Shown piece after piece: positions 6,786 through 14,765 of a stretch of 30,289 nucleotides of DNA (the stretch's first letter is position 1; each line of letters begins with the position of its first letter). This DNA is from a virus. Where the stretch lies: positions 1 to 30,289 of IMG/VR virus record IMGVR_UViG_3300021364_000117. One strand, given 5' to 3'. The translations under genes were made by a program, and so were the position numbers. Under the pieces are notes generated by a model. That model ran no database searches. It worked only from the letters and a program-made list of their open reading frames with translations, and was not told the DNA's origin.

Positions 6786-8626
6786 TAGGATTTTAAGAAC
6801 TGATTAAAAGTCATAACGTTCGACGTAGACTCCATTGTTGCCATTGATTGCTCTAACGTATCTTTAAGTTTTAAATACATTGGATGAATCTCCTTCGGTG
6901 TTAGCTTCTTAAATTGTTTTTCATCACCAGCTAACATTGCATTTCTAACCTGAGTAGCTGAAATATTCTTACCAGTTCTTGGTATCTCGAACAGTCCAAA
7001 ATCATCTCTGACGCCTAAATCATCTCTATATTCTTGCTTATCTACTTGATAGCTATAAACCTTTAATCTATCAGTTCCAGTTCCCCAAAGTACTGGTTCA
7101 TATTTAGGTCTCATTTCATTAAACATTTTGTCGATGGCTGCAGAAGGTATAACAAATACCTCTTCAATTGGATACTTCTTTTTTAGTTTTTCCAACATCT
7201 CAATTTGTAGTTCTTCAGAATAAGGTCTTTTAAATGCATCCTCCTTTTTCTTAGTCTTTGACTTAACTAAGAAAATAACAACAGGGTAACCGTTTTGTTT
7301 ATGAATAGCATCTATAACTTTAGCATGTCCTAATGTAAAGGGTTGGAATCTGCCAACAAACATATTAACCGGCTTTGCACCTTGATCAGGATGTTCAACA
7401 GTCAACGCTTCAACAATTGGACTAACTTGGGTTTTTAGCTTTTCTTGCTTTAAGTAAGTATTAAATGTCATAATCTCTGATTCATTCTTTTTTGCAAAGA
7501 CAGCGGCTTCTATCTTTTCTACGATCTCATTCATTTGAGACATAAGGTCGGCGTTTATAATCTTGGTTTCCTTTGTTCTCTTTTTTCTAAATGAACCCAA
7601 CATAATCTTAAATAATTCTGATAGATCCTCGTTTTGAATTAGTTTTATCGTACCTTCGTTTTTAATAAAATCTTTGTTAAGTTCAAATCCTTTTCTACTA
7701 GAAAAACCTGCCGAATCAAATTCAGCACCTATATACTTAACTGCGTTCTTAGACATATATTGATTAAATATCTCTGAAACTAGCTCGATGTATCTTAAAT
7801 CTGTATCTTCTTCTACCAATTTTACATCATCCATATTGAACTGAGTCATATACTCAACAAGATCTAGAATCGTAATTTGATACATGTCAGAAGCTTCTCT
7901 TTCTTTTTCTTCAACTTTATCAAATCTACCAAGTTTAAAGTTCTTAATATTCTTTTTGTCTATAAAAGAAACTATAAGCGAATCTATATCTCCATCTAAA
8001 CCTTCATTAAGAGCAGTCTTATTTGCCATGTGATTAAAAATACTATAGACCTTTCTAGTAAAGGAAGTATTTTCAAATACATTCTTAAATGATTCATTAT
8101 TCATTTCTAAAAGCTCAACTAACATGTCCTTTTGATTAGAATCTAAAACTCCGTTAAATAATATAGGAGGAGCCTGAACTTGTAGCATATTAGACCATTT
8201 TTCAAGAACTTTAGGGTCTCTAATTACTTTTTTAATTTGAGTTGGGTCAGTTGGATTTAAAACTTGAATATGTGTTAAAATAAGGTTATTTTTAGGAAGA
8301 GCATCATATTGAATATCAACTGTTCTCTTTTCAGTCATATAGTCAAAACCAAACTTCCAATCCTTTGGCATATCTTCTCTAACCTCTTTAGGAATAGATC
8401 TAAAGAAATCGATTGCATTTTCATAATATCTAACAATAGTTCTATCAACCTTATTCATTGGTGTTCTAGAACCGCTCTTATAATAATCGTATCCTTTATC
8501 AGTATTTCTAACGTGAAAGGAAGAAGCTTGAATCTTTTCAGTAACCAAGCATCTTTGCTTTAACAAAGCCATAAACTCATTTCTATTAACTGAGTTAAAG
8601 TGTTTTCTTAGATCTTGTAGTGCCAT
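6785..8626 (-). CDS. Ligase-fold-like N-terminus fused to NMN-adenylyltransferase-like domain
   Basis: 613 codons. The C-terminal domain (about 420-590) has VNMFVGRFQPFTLGHAKVID with the (H/T)xGH nucleotide-binding motif as TLGH, VLWGTGTDRLK in the middle, and ISATQVRNAM matching the ISxTxxR signature. This is a nucleotidyltransferase of the NadR/NMNAT class, expected to make NAD from NMN and ATP. The N-terminal 240 residues show VTEKIQASSFHV (K31), WKFGFDYM, and DSLIVSF followed by NFKLGRFD, which line up loosely with motifs I, III, IV and V of RNA/DNA ligases, with the usual Glu of motif IV replaced. Tag-like peptides occur before the NMNAT domain (MTFNTYLKQEK, about 386) and at the very end (MTFNQFLKS). 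The gene overlaps the 428-codon nucleotidyltransferase by one base (TAATG). Confidence 0.85.
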   Translation of the reverse strand: MALQDLRKHFNSVNRNEFMALLKQRCLVTEKIQASSFHVRNTDKGYDYYKSGSRTPMNKVDRTIVRYYENAIDFFRSIPKEVREDMPKDWKFGFDYMTEKRTVDIQYDALPKNNLILTHIQVLNPTDPTQIKKVIRDPKVLEKWSNMLQVQAPPILFNGVLDSNQKDMLVELLEMNNESFKNVFENTSFTRKVYSIFNHMANKTALNEGLDGDIDSLIVSFIDKKNIKNFKLGRFDKVEEKEREASDMYQITILDLVEYMTQFNMDDVKLVEEDTDLRYIELVSEIFNQYMSKNAVKYIGAEFDSAGFSSRKGFELNKDFIKNEGTIKLIQNEDLSELFKIMLGSFRKKRTKETKIINADLMSQMNEIVEKIEAAVFAKKNESEIMTFNTYLKQEKLKTQVSPIVEALTVEHPDQGAKPVNMFVGRFQPFTLGHAKVIDAIHKQNGYPVVIFLVKSKTKKKEDAFKRPYSEELQIEMLEKLKKKYPIEEVFVIPSAAIDKMFNEMRPKYEPVLWGTGTDRLKVYSYQVDKQEYRDDLGVRDDFGLFEIPRTGKNISATQVRNAMLAGDEKQFKKLTPKEIHPMYLKLKDTLEQSMATMESTSNVMTFNQFLKS

Positions 8627-9912
8627 TATCTTCCGTATTTTATAATGCCCAATAACTGGTTAATAGCAGCGAACGTACCAGTTAATTTATAGTTTTTACC
8701 TTTGTATCTAAATACTATACCTTCGGTTGGTAATATAGATTGCATGCCTCCGATTCTATCAAGTCTAGCTAATTCAGCTTCAACCTTTTCAATATTAGAA
8801 ATGTTATCTCCCTTTCTAATCTTTTCTACTTCTTTATTTAAATACTTATGTAATCTTTGTACCTCTTTATCTGGGTTTGCTGAAATAAAGTTACTTGCAT
8901 TTTTAATGATGATGGATCCAAGTTCTAGGAATAGATCCTCAAATGGTCTAATATTTTCCTTATACTTTTTCTTGACATCTTCTTGATCAAACTTCTTAAT
9001 TGCGGCATGCTGTGTCTCATCTACTAATTTGCTAATTGCTCGCAAATCTAGAGTTTTCTTATCTTTATAAGCCCATCTCAAAAGTAAACCTTCCTTTACA
9101 TCCTGTGTTAAATTACCGAAGTGTTCCTCGATTTGATCTCTCCACCACATTTCATGATATCTAGATACTTCATCGGCATCCGTTAAGCCATACCTATCTC
9201 TTAGTGCTTCTAGCTTTTTGATGAATTTAGCTTTATTCTTATCAAAATCTAAATCCTTTCCTATTTTAACAATTTGTGGAGGGATAATGGTAAATATTTC
9301 ACCGACATGTGCGTTGATTTTTTCAATAGCATTAGCTAACGAAGTAGCTGATTCAGGGTTATCACCTATAATATTACCTTCTCCATCTGTTATAACAATA
9401 CCATGAAATTGAATTACGTCACCTGCGTCATAATGAATAACATTAGGATTCTTTGAATAGATCAACTCCATATTCATCCAGTTTTTACCGTTATCGAATA
9501 TTTCTAAATCTTTAGCAGAAAGCTTAGGTAACGTTGTAGATAATTGTTTACCTGCCTCTATAAATGTCATTCTAACCAATTCTGGACGATCATCCCATTT
9601 TGTTATAAATGCATCTATGTCCATAGGAGCTCTTAACTCTCCTTTATTTCTAGAAAAAAAGACTTGACCGTCCATTACGGTGGCAAAAAGATTTTGACCA
9701 TCTGTTTTTTCTCTAGGCTCTATTTCAAAATTAAGTTCTCCGCTTAGTCCTTTTTCTATAAATAGCCTAAAGTCTCCAAATGTCAAAGATTTGTTTTCAA
9801 ATGGATGCGCCATATGGCCAGCTGCACCACCCTCCATAACAAGAGAATAGCCCATGTCTATGGGCTGCTCTCTTTCATTTAAAAAATCTTTATATAATAG
9901 GATTTTATTCAT
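8626..9912 (-). CDS. Ligase-superfamily nucleotidyltransferase-like protein with capsid-tag-like N-terminus
   Basis: 428 codons. EKTDGQNLFATV holds the KxDG motif I (K69 as candidate adenylated lysine). NMELIYSKNPNVI (E149) fits motif III, TEGIVFRYKG (E397) motif IV, and YKLTG (K409) motif V, in the right order. GHMAHPFENKSLTFGDF before motif I is a signature I associate with an uncharacterised phage family. The spacing between motifs III and IV is long (about 250 residues), so this is not a standard Rnl1, Rnl2 or DNA ligase; a divergent RNA ligase, DNA ligase or protein-AMPylating activity are all possible. The N-terminus, YKDFLNEREQ, resembles a capsid-targeting peptide. TAATG overlaps link it to both neighbours. 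Confidence 0.8.
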   Translation of the reverse strand: MNKILLYKDFLNEREQPIDMGYSLVMEGGAAGHMAHPFENKSLTFGDFRLFIEKGLSGELNFEIEPREKTDGQNLFATVMDGQVFFSRNKGELRAPMDIDAFITKWDDRPELVRMTFIEAGKQLSTTLPKLSAKDLEIFDNGKNWMNMELIYSKNPNVIHYDAGDVIQFHGIVITDGEGNIIGDNPESATSLANAIEKINAHVGEIFTIIPPQIVKIGKDLDFDKNKAKFIKKLEALRDRYGLTDADEVSRYHEMWWRDQIEEHFGNLTQDVKEGLLLRWAYKDKKTLDLRAISKLVDETQHAAIKKFDQEDVKKKYKENIRPFEDLFLELGSIIIKNASNFISANPDKEVQRLHKYLNKEVEKIRKGDNISNIEKVEAELARLDRIGGMQSILPTEGIVFRYKGKNYKLTGTFAAINQLLGIIKYGR

Positions 9913-10541
9913 TATCCAAGTGAGCTTTGTAGCATACCGGCAGCTTCACCGTAATCTCCGCCAGCTTTGGATAAAATTCCATCTACTACTTCTTGAGCCT
10001 TTGCTTCGTCAAACTCGTCTCCAAATGCCTTTTGAAGAACTGAGAATGCATACTCTTTAAAATCTTCGTCTGATTTAATATCAGCCTCGTTAACCTTAAC
10101 TGATTCTCCCAAAGAAGATGTTAGCATACCTACAGCGGCACCATAGTCTCCTTCTGCCTTACCAAGAATACCGTCTATAGTTTCTTGTGCTTTAGCTTCA
10201 TCAAAATCTTCACCAAATGCTTTTTTCAAGACTGTCATTGCATATTCTTGAAACTCTTCTTCGGACTTAACTTCAGCTTCAGTAACTGAATATGCCTCTT
10301 CTAATCTATCAATCATATAGTTAACGTCCTCGTTTACTTCTCCACCTCTTAACTTTAAAAAGAAAGAAGTTTTTTGTTCTTCATCTAATTCATTAAGATC
10401 TGTTACACCGTATTCGGCTAAAAGAGATTTAAATGTTTCGGCACTAGATGTTCTTTTCGCTTCTTGCTCTTGTTCTAACTTGATTTGAGCCTCTTGTCTT
10501 TTAGCAGAAGCAAAGCTATTAAAGTCTTGTAATTTATTCAT
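9912..10541 (-). CDS. Acidic duplicated-domain protein, possible prohead core or internal protein
   Basis: 209 codons, rich in Glu, Lys and Ala and probably all helical. Residues 1-35 form a charged helix (AKRQEAQIKLEQEQEAKR). Residues 86-145 and 150-209 are two copies of a 60-residue domain, about 42 of 60 identical by my alignment. Each contains KAFG, FDEAKAQE and GDYG. It is first in the unit after the promoter-like 14-mer at 10560-10573 and precedes the candidate packaged proteins. That position, together with the acidic helical composition, suggests a core or scaffold-like role, but there is no homology I can name. Confidence 0.8.
   Translation of the reverse strand: MNKLQDFNSFASAKRQEAQIKLEQEQEAKRTSSAETFKSLLAEYGVTDLNELDEEQKTSFFLKLRGGEVNEDVNYMIDRLEEAYSVTEAEVKSEEEFQEYAMTVLKKAFGEDFDEAKAQETIDGILGKAEGDYGAAVGMLTSSLGESVKVNEADIKSDEDFKEYAFSVLQKAFGDEFDEAKAQEVVDGILSKAGGDYGEAAGMLQSSLG
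9915..10094 (-). repeat. 60-residue domain, copy 2
   Basis: This stretch encodes residues 150-209 of the 209-codon protein (starts VNEADIKSDEDF, ends LQSSLG). It is the tandem partner of 10107-10286, separated by four codons. Confidence 0.85.
10107..10286 (-). repeat. 60-residue domain, copy 1
   Basis: This stretch encodes residues 86-145 (starts VTEAEVKSEEEF, ends LTSSLG). By eye 42 of 60 residues match copy 2, most differences being E/D, V/I, K/Q or T/S. Confidence 0.85.
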
Positions 10542-10559
10542 GATTATAGTAATATTTTA

Positions 10560-10573
10560 CTTTTTCTATATAT
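10560..10573 (-). promoter_or_regulatory. Candidate late promoter, 14-mer ATATATAGAAAAAG copy 2
   Basis: Identical to 6772-6785 and at the same 24-base distance from the next ATG (10541). Its TAG is the stop codon of uvsW. It would drive the internal-protein unit separately from the replication genes. Confidence 0.5.
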
Positions 10574-12074
10574 CTCCTTCAAATTGAACCTTTTTCACGC
10601 TATAGCTAAACTTCTGTTCCTTGTAAATACGCTGCCTCGCATTAGCATGTCTCATTAAATAATTGAACCACTCTGGAGAAGATAAATCATCAACAAAATC
10701 TACAATGATAACTTCTTCTTTTGATTTATGTTGTCTAAGTCCACGACCAATAGATTGTCTAATAATGACCTCGGATTTGAATGATTCTGTGAAGAAGATG
10801 TTGTGTATTTTTTTAATAGAAATTCCAGTAGAGAAGGTGCCATATGAAGCTACGATCACTACTTCTTCGCCAGCTTCCATCTTTTTCTTGTATTCTTCTC
10901 TTATGTCCTTGTCAGTACCTCCATCTACATAATAGACAACCTTGTCGCTATCTTGCCTAAGCTTCTCATAAAGCTTTTTACCATGTTCTATGCGATGAAA
11001 CAAGACAAGGGAATTTCGGGGAATTTTAGATATGACATTCGTAATAAAGTTTAGTCTACCGGGGGAATTTATTACGTAGTTTTGTTCAAACTTAAATACA
11101 TCTTTGCTTTCGTATTTGTTCATAGCCATCTCCATAAACGCTTGTTTTGTAGAATCTGGTGCATAATCCATTTCAATGACTTTAACTTTACAACCTGCGA
11201 TGTGACCTTGTTTTTGCAAGAAGTTAGCACTGACTTCTGTAATAACAGGACCAGTGTAAGCCATCAAAGTAAGTCTGTCTAACTTACCTCTTTTAGGAAT
11301 AGTCCCTGACAAACCAAAACGATACTTAGCCGATACACACTTCTGTAAGATAGTCTTAATAGAATTAGACTTAGCTTTATGTGTCTCGTCAATAATAACA
11401 GCGTCAAACTGCTCAAAATACTCTTTGTTCTTTTTAACAAGAGATTGATACGTTCCAATAACAACATTACGACCAGCTCTAATCTTTTGGCCTGAGTAGA
11501 TTTGTTGAATCTTAATACTAACTTGGTTCTTATAGTTATAGTCCATAAAGTCTTCAGTAGCTTGAACTACAAGTGAAACGTTAGGTACTATAAATAACAC
11601 CTTATTTGCCTTTTTCTTTTCAAGCATATATGCCACTACTAAGAATGATATAAGTGTTTTACCTGCTGAAGTAGCTAATTCTGCCAAACATCTTCTAAAT
11701 TTTAAGATGTTAAAAGCCGCATCCATTTGATAGTCGCGTGGTGTAATCTCAGAGTCTTTAAAGAAGTCTAAAGCCCAAGCTTCAAATTCTTCTTGGTTAA
11801 CGCTTTTATCAAAAAGATCAGTGACTCCGTTTAATTTAAGGTCATATGAATATTCCTTACATGTATCCATGATTTCCTTCCATAGTCCAGAAGGAATCCA
11901 TTTGTCATCTTTAATATACGAGACGTAACCATCCCAGACACCTCGCTTGACCAAGGGGTTAAATCTCCATGATTCAATCCTCTTAGTAAGTGAGATGTTG
12001 AGCTGTTCTATTTCTAACTCTGTCGCTGAATCTACTCTTAGAAACTGATTATTTTCTGTTAAGCTAAGTTCCAC
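10566..12074 (-). CDS. uvsW: UvsW-type ATP-dependent DNA helicase
   Basis: 502 codons, against 503 in T4 UvsW. The N-terminal domain shows RFNPLVKRGVWDGYVSYI (about 37-54), like the RFNP...G.WDG segment of T4 UvsW. Helicase motifs follow: TPRDYQMDAA (Q-like, about 111), ATSAGKT (motif I, 134-140), IIDETHKAK (DExH, about 227-235), GLSGTIPKR (motif III, 254-262) and IRQSIGRGLRQHKSKEE (motif VI, about 440). It is a superfamily 2 helicase that unwinds recombination intermediates and restarts forks. The start is GTG at 12074; an overlapping ATG is out of frame, and the AAGGAG upstream is about 19 bases away. It lies directly downstream of uvsY, as in T4-like genomes. Confidence 0.93.
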   Translation of the reverse strand: MELSLTENNQFLRVDSATELEIEQLNISLTKRIESWRFNPLVKRGVWDGYVSYIKDDKWIPSGLWKEIMDTCKEYSYDLKLNGVTDLFDKSVNQEEFEAWALDFFKDSEITPRDYQMDAAFNILKFRRCLAELATSAGKTLISFLVVAYMLEKKKANKVLFIVPNVSLVVQATEDFMDYNYKNQVSIKIQQIYSGQKIRAGRNVVIGTYQSLVKKNKEYFEQFDAVIIDETHKAKSNSIKTILQKCVSAKYRFGLSGTIPKRGKLDRLTLMAYTGPVITEVSANFLQKQGHIAGCKVKVIEMDYAPDSTKQAFMEMAMNKYESKDVFKFEQNYVINSPGRLNFITNVISKIPRNSLVLFHRIEHGKKLYEKLRQDSDKVVYYVDGGTDKDIREEYKKKMEAGEEVVIVASYGTFSTGISIKKIHNIFFTESFKSEVIIRQSIGRGLRQHKSKEEVIIVDFVDDLSSPEWFNYLMRHANARQRIYKEQKFSYSVKKVQFEGDI

Positions 12075-12097
12075 ATTGACTCGTTGTTTTCTTCTCC

Positions 12098-12523
12098 TTA
12101 CAGATCTTTGAGTGCAAGTCTGTTTCGGATGGCAAAGCCCATGTTATCTAGGGTCTTCACCGACTCTTTTAGAAATTCAAGTTGGTTTTCTAAGTGAGCT
12201 AATATAGTATTGTCATCGGCTAGGTCTGCCTCCATAAACATTACCTTTTGCTTCTCTCCTAGTTTATAGTCATACTCAAAATATCTAATGTAAGCTTCAC
12301 GGTTTCGACTAGCAAGAGTTGCTTTCTGCGCGCGAATCTTGGTGTTTATATATGCTATTTGGTCGATTAGCGTTTGGCGAGACGAAAGTACTTTAGCAAT
12401 AGTTTCTTCCATACCATTAATATACTTAAGGCTATCTGCAAGCTCTTTAATCTTTTCAGACCATTCGCTTCTTTGTTTGCCCAAGCGCTCATCGATTTCT
12501 AATATTTTTTCTTTACTTCCCAT
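12098..12523 (-). CDS. uvsY: UvsY-type recombination mediator
   Basis: 141 codons, against 137 in T4. The overall layout matches UvsY: an N-terminal helix, a middle basic segment (KIRAQKATLASRNREAYIRY), an acidic switch (YKLGEKQKVMFMEADLADD, like the T4 stretch with SEMKTVLSADKD), then LENQLEFLKESVKTLDNMGF and AIRNRL, paralleling the T4 GFAIKHI ending. UvsY loads the UvsX recombinase onto gp32-coated ssDNA; gp32 lies nearby, but UvsX is not in this window. The start overlaps the preceding stop as TAATG. Confidence 0.8.
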   Translation of the reverse strand: MGSKEKILEIDERLGKQRSEWSEKIKELADSLKYINGMEETIAKVLSSRQTLIDQIAYINTKIRAQKATLASRNREAYIRYFEYDYKLGEKQKVMFMEADLADDNTILAHLENQLEFLKESVKTLDNMGFAIRNRLALKDL

Positions 12524-12744
12524 TAAAATAGCGATCTTCTATTCGATTTAGGCTTAACAAATACGCTAGCCTTCTTTTTCTTTTTATACTTTGGTTTTAT
12601 AGACTCTGTTTCAGGTAACTCTACATCATATTCAGAGCTATCAAAGTCAAGCAATAGCTTATGACCTTTAAATCTCTTTCCATCTTCATAGAAATTATCT
12701 AAATCCTCTTCAACCATTTTTGTTATATCTTCTATACGTACCAT
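12523..12744 (-). CDS. Hypothetical basic-tailed protein, 73 aa
   Basis: The N-terminal half is acidic (ITKMVEEDLDNFYEDGKRF, LLLDFDSSEYDVELPE) and the C-terminal third is strongly basic (KPKYKKKKKASVFVKPKSNR). Its ATG lies inside the last codons of the primase gene and its stop overlaps the uvsY start as TAATG, so it is probably translated with them. The charge asymmetry suggests binding to nucleic acid or to a replication protein. I do not recognise a family. Confidence 0.7.
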   Translation of the reverse strand: MVRIEDITKMVEEDLDNFYEDGKRFKGHKLLLDFDSSEYDVELPETESIKPKYKKKKKASVFVKPKSNRRSLF

Positions 12745-13802
12745 AAGTCTAGAGGGCTTGTAGTGAAGTATTCGTTTATTCGTTTATAAGCCTTAGACCC
12801 CTCTCGGTAACATACGATCATAAGATCGTTTAAGTCTTTTATATTATATGTATCTAGCTTATTTTCGCTTAGAAATTTAGACCACATAAACACTGGCCGG
12901 CCTCTTTTAAGTTTTTCTGCCATCTTTTCTCGGCCTGTTTTATCGTTATCAAACATATATCTTACTGTCGCCATCTCATCAAACTCTTCAGTTGATCTGC
13001 CAGCTGTAGCTAATGCAAGTGAGTTAGACATAAACTTAGCATCTAATGGCCCTTCAAAAATAGTAACGTCTCGTTGAAAGTTAATTTGCATAATGCCGAA
13101 TAGAGTTGAAACTTTACTTACCTTAACAAGATCTTCTTCTTCTAAATTTAGCTCTATGTTCATTTCTTCGTACAACTTAGGTAAATCATACGTAAGATAT
13201 CTAGAACCTTTACCTTTCATACGACGACTTTGAGCTGCCAATACATTACCTTCAGGTGTTTTATTGAGTATCCATAGTTTTTGATCCTTATTAGAAAATA
13301 AAAAGTGATCAGACATATGATGAAGCAAACGTTCTTTAAGCTTAAACCAAATCCAATCTCCAGGTTCAATATCGACTGCTCCAAAATATTGCTTAAACTT
13401 ATCTATAGGTATAGCAAGTTCATCAGCTTTAGTAAATACATTGTGTCGAAGAGTCTCAACCTTCTTAACACTTCTTTCATTAGCTTTAATATAATCAATG
13501 ACATCAAATGAATCGCCAGTATTTGGCATTCTAACACCATGGTCTTTTAAGAAACCAAATAAGTTAGTATGATGACTACAGTTATAACAATGATATTGAA
13601 GCGTATCCCAATATATGTTACCTCTTTTTTTGGTATCATCTTTATGGGAATCCCCACAATAAGGACATGCCAAGACTATTCGTCCTGACATGTCCCTTAG
13701 GGTTTGCTTATTGGGAGCAGCGTGTTCTTGAACTACTACTTCCTTAAGCGCGAGCTTTATCTTGTGCTTTAGATCCTCTGTAAGATTAGATGTCGAGGTC
13801 AT
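12732..13802 (-). CDS. 61: DnaG-type DNA primase, gp61-like
   Basis: 356 codons (T4 gp61 has 342). The zinc-binding domain shows CPYCGDSHKDD (C46, C49) and YHCYNCSHH (C72, C75). The TOPRIM core shows VTIFEGPLDAKFMSNSLALA (catalytic Glu at about 250) and MFDNDKTGRE (about 283-292), with IKDLNDLMI further on. It makes RNA primers for lagging-strand synthesis and works with the replicative helicase, which lies outside the window. The ATG overlaps the end of the gp32 gene by 17 bases, so the two are probably co-translated. The loss of one or two canonical residues cannot be judged by eye. Confidence 0.9.
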   Translation of the reverse strand: MTSTSNLTEDLKHKIKLALKEVVVQEHAAPNKQTLRDMSGRIVLACPYCGDSHKDDTKKRGNIYWDTLQYHCYNCSHHTNLFGFLKDHGVRMPNTGDSFDVIDYIKANERSVKKVETLRHNVFTKADELAIPIDKFKQYFGAVDIEPGDWIWFKLKERLLHHMSDHFLFSNKDQKLWILNKTPEGNVLAAQSRRMKGKGSRYLTYDLPKLYEEMNIELNLEEEDLVKVSKVSTLFGIMQINFQRDVTIFEGPLDAKFMSNSLALATAGRSTEEFDEMATVRYMFDNDKTGREKMAEKLKRGRPVFMWSKFLSENKLDTYNIKDLNDLMIVCYREGSKAYKRINEYFTTSPLDLWYV

Positions 13803-14697
13803 TCAAGAAAGAATCAAGGTCGTCGTCAGTGCTAACTGAAGTAGTGTCTGATGTTGACTCGGTGGTAGCAGTAACCGGAGCGGTGACTGGCTCTTTCTTT
13901 GCTTGCGTTTTAGGCGCAGCACTTGGAGTGACTTCAGCAATAGAGTCTCCTGGGTTGAGATACATGCGAAGTACGTTGTTAACGAACTCACGAGTGTCCT
14001 CGTCCCATGCTTGATAGTCATACATAGAAAGATCAGGTGCTCCTTCAAGTTCAGTCTTGATAGTCTCCATGGTTTCTTTGCTACGCTCAGCTGGTTCGCC
14101 GTTAACAACAACTGCAGAGCGAGATGCAGAGAACTTAGACTTGTCGTAGTTATTGTACTCGCCTTGGCGTGTAATAATCAACTCGAAGTTCTTACCTTCA
14201 AAGAGATCGAAGACCTGTGTTGGTTCACCAAAGTCTGGCTTCAATTCAGCGTCAATCTTCTCTTTAATCTTGTATCCAAACTTGAATACCTTGTATTGAC
14301 CTTCAAGATCTGGATTCTGAGGATCCTTGATAATCTTGATTAGTGCGTAATACTGTTGACGACGCTTAAGCTTGTCAGAAGCCTTACGCTCAACAGCTGA
14401 ATCGGACTTACGAAGCTTCCAGAAAACATCTGCAATCGGGCACTTCTCTCCGATAGTTTGAGGTGAATCGACAATCTTGCCATCACCATTAGAATCAACC
14501 AACCAGTGTACGTACTTCTGAATAAGAGAGTTACGTGGATTAGCTGGGTTTGGAACAAAGCGAACGAGTGCCTTGTAAGTTCCGTCCTTACCGTCATCTG
14601 CGGTAGGCTTGTAAACCTCATTTGCTGAGGTAGTTGTTTGTTGAGTGTGTGTTTCTACGTCCTCAACGCCTAGATTGAAAATATCAAAATCTGCCAT
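13786..14697 (-). CDS. 32: gp32-type single-stranded DNA-binding protein
   Basis: 303 codons (T4 gp32 has 301). Conserved blocks: KYVHWLVDSNGDGK (H64), EKCPIADVFWKL (C86), YYALIKIIKDPQNPDLEGQY, FKFGYKIKEKID and NYDKSKF. The C-terminus is the expected acidic tail (DDDLDSFLNDLDI) that recruits replication proteins. T4 gp32 uses one His and three Cys for zinc; here only one His and one Cys remain in that region, so the zinc site appears lost. GC is much higher than in the surrounding genes (48% in one 60-base sample at 14041-14100), consistent with high expression. The leader holds a triple repeat (14705-14763). Confidence 0.93.
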   Translation of the reverse strand: MADFDIFNLGVEDVETHTQQTTTSANEVYKPTADDGKDGTYKALVRFVPNPANPRNSLIQKYVHWLVDSNGDGKIVDSPQTIGEKCPIADVFWKLRKSDSAVERKASDKLKRRQQYYALIKIIKDPQNPDLEGQYKVFKFGYKIKEKIDAELKPDFGEPTQVFDLFEGKNFELIITRQGEYNNYDKSKFSASRSAVVVNGEPAERSKETMETIKTELEGAPDLSMYDYQAWDEDTREFVNNVLRMYLNPGDSIAEVTPSAAPKTQAKKEPVTAPVTATTESTSDTTSVSTDDDLDSFLNDLDI

Positions 14698-14704
14698 AAT
14701 AAAA

Positions 14705-14763
14705 AACCTTTAATTTGTTAATACCTTAAAATTAGCTTTAAGTTGCTTGTTATACCTTTAATA
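14705..14763 (-). promoter_or_regulatory. Triple repeat in the gp32 leader, possible autoregulatory site
   Basis: In the sense direction the leader holds three related blocks: TATTAAAGGTATAACAA, TTTTAAGGTATTAACAA and AATTAAAGGTTTTTT, the last 8 bases before the ATG at 14697. Each contains TTAA(A)GGT and the first two extend into TAT(T)AACAA. T4 gp32 represses its own translation by coating an unstructured AU-rich leader, so this could be the equivalent; the GG in the last copy could also serve as a weak ribosome site. Confidence 0.45.
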
Positions 14764-14765
14764 CT

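Noticed and set aside
13903-14343. 146-codon plus-strand frame opposite gp32, and minus-strand frames 13803-14111 and 14340-14621
   Set aside because: Shadow frames produced by the higher GC of gp32; they overlap a confidently identified gene.
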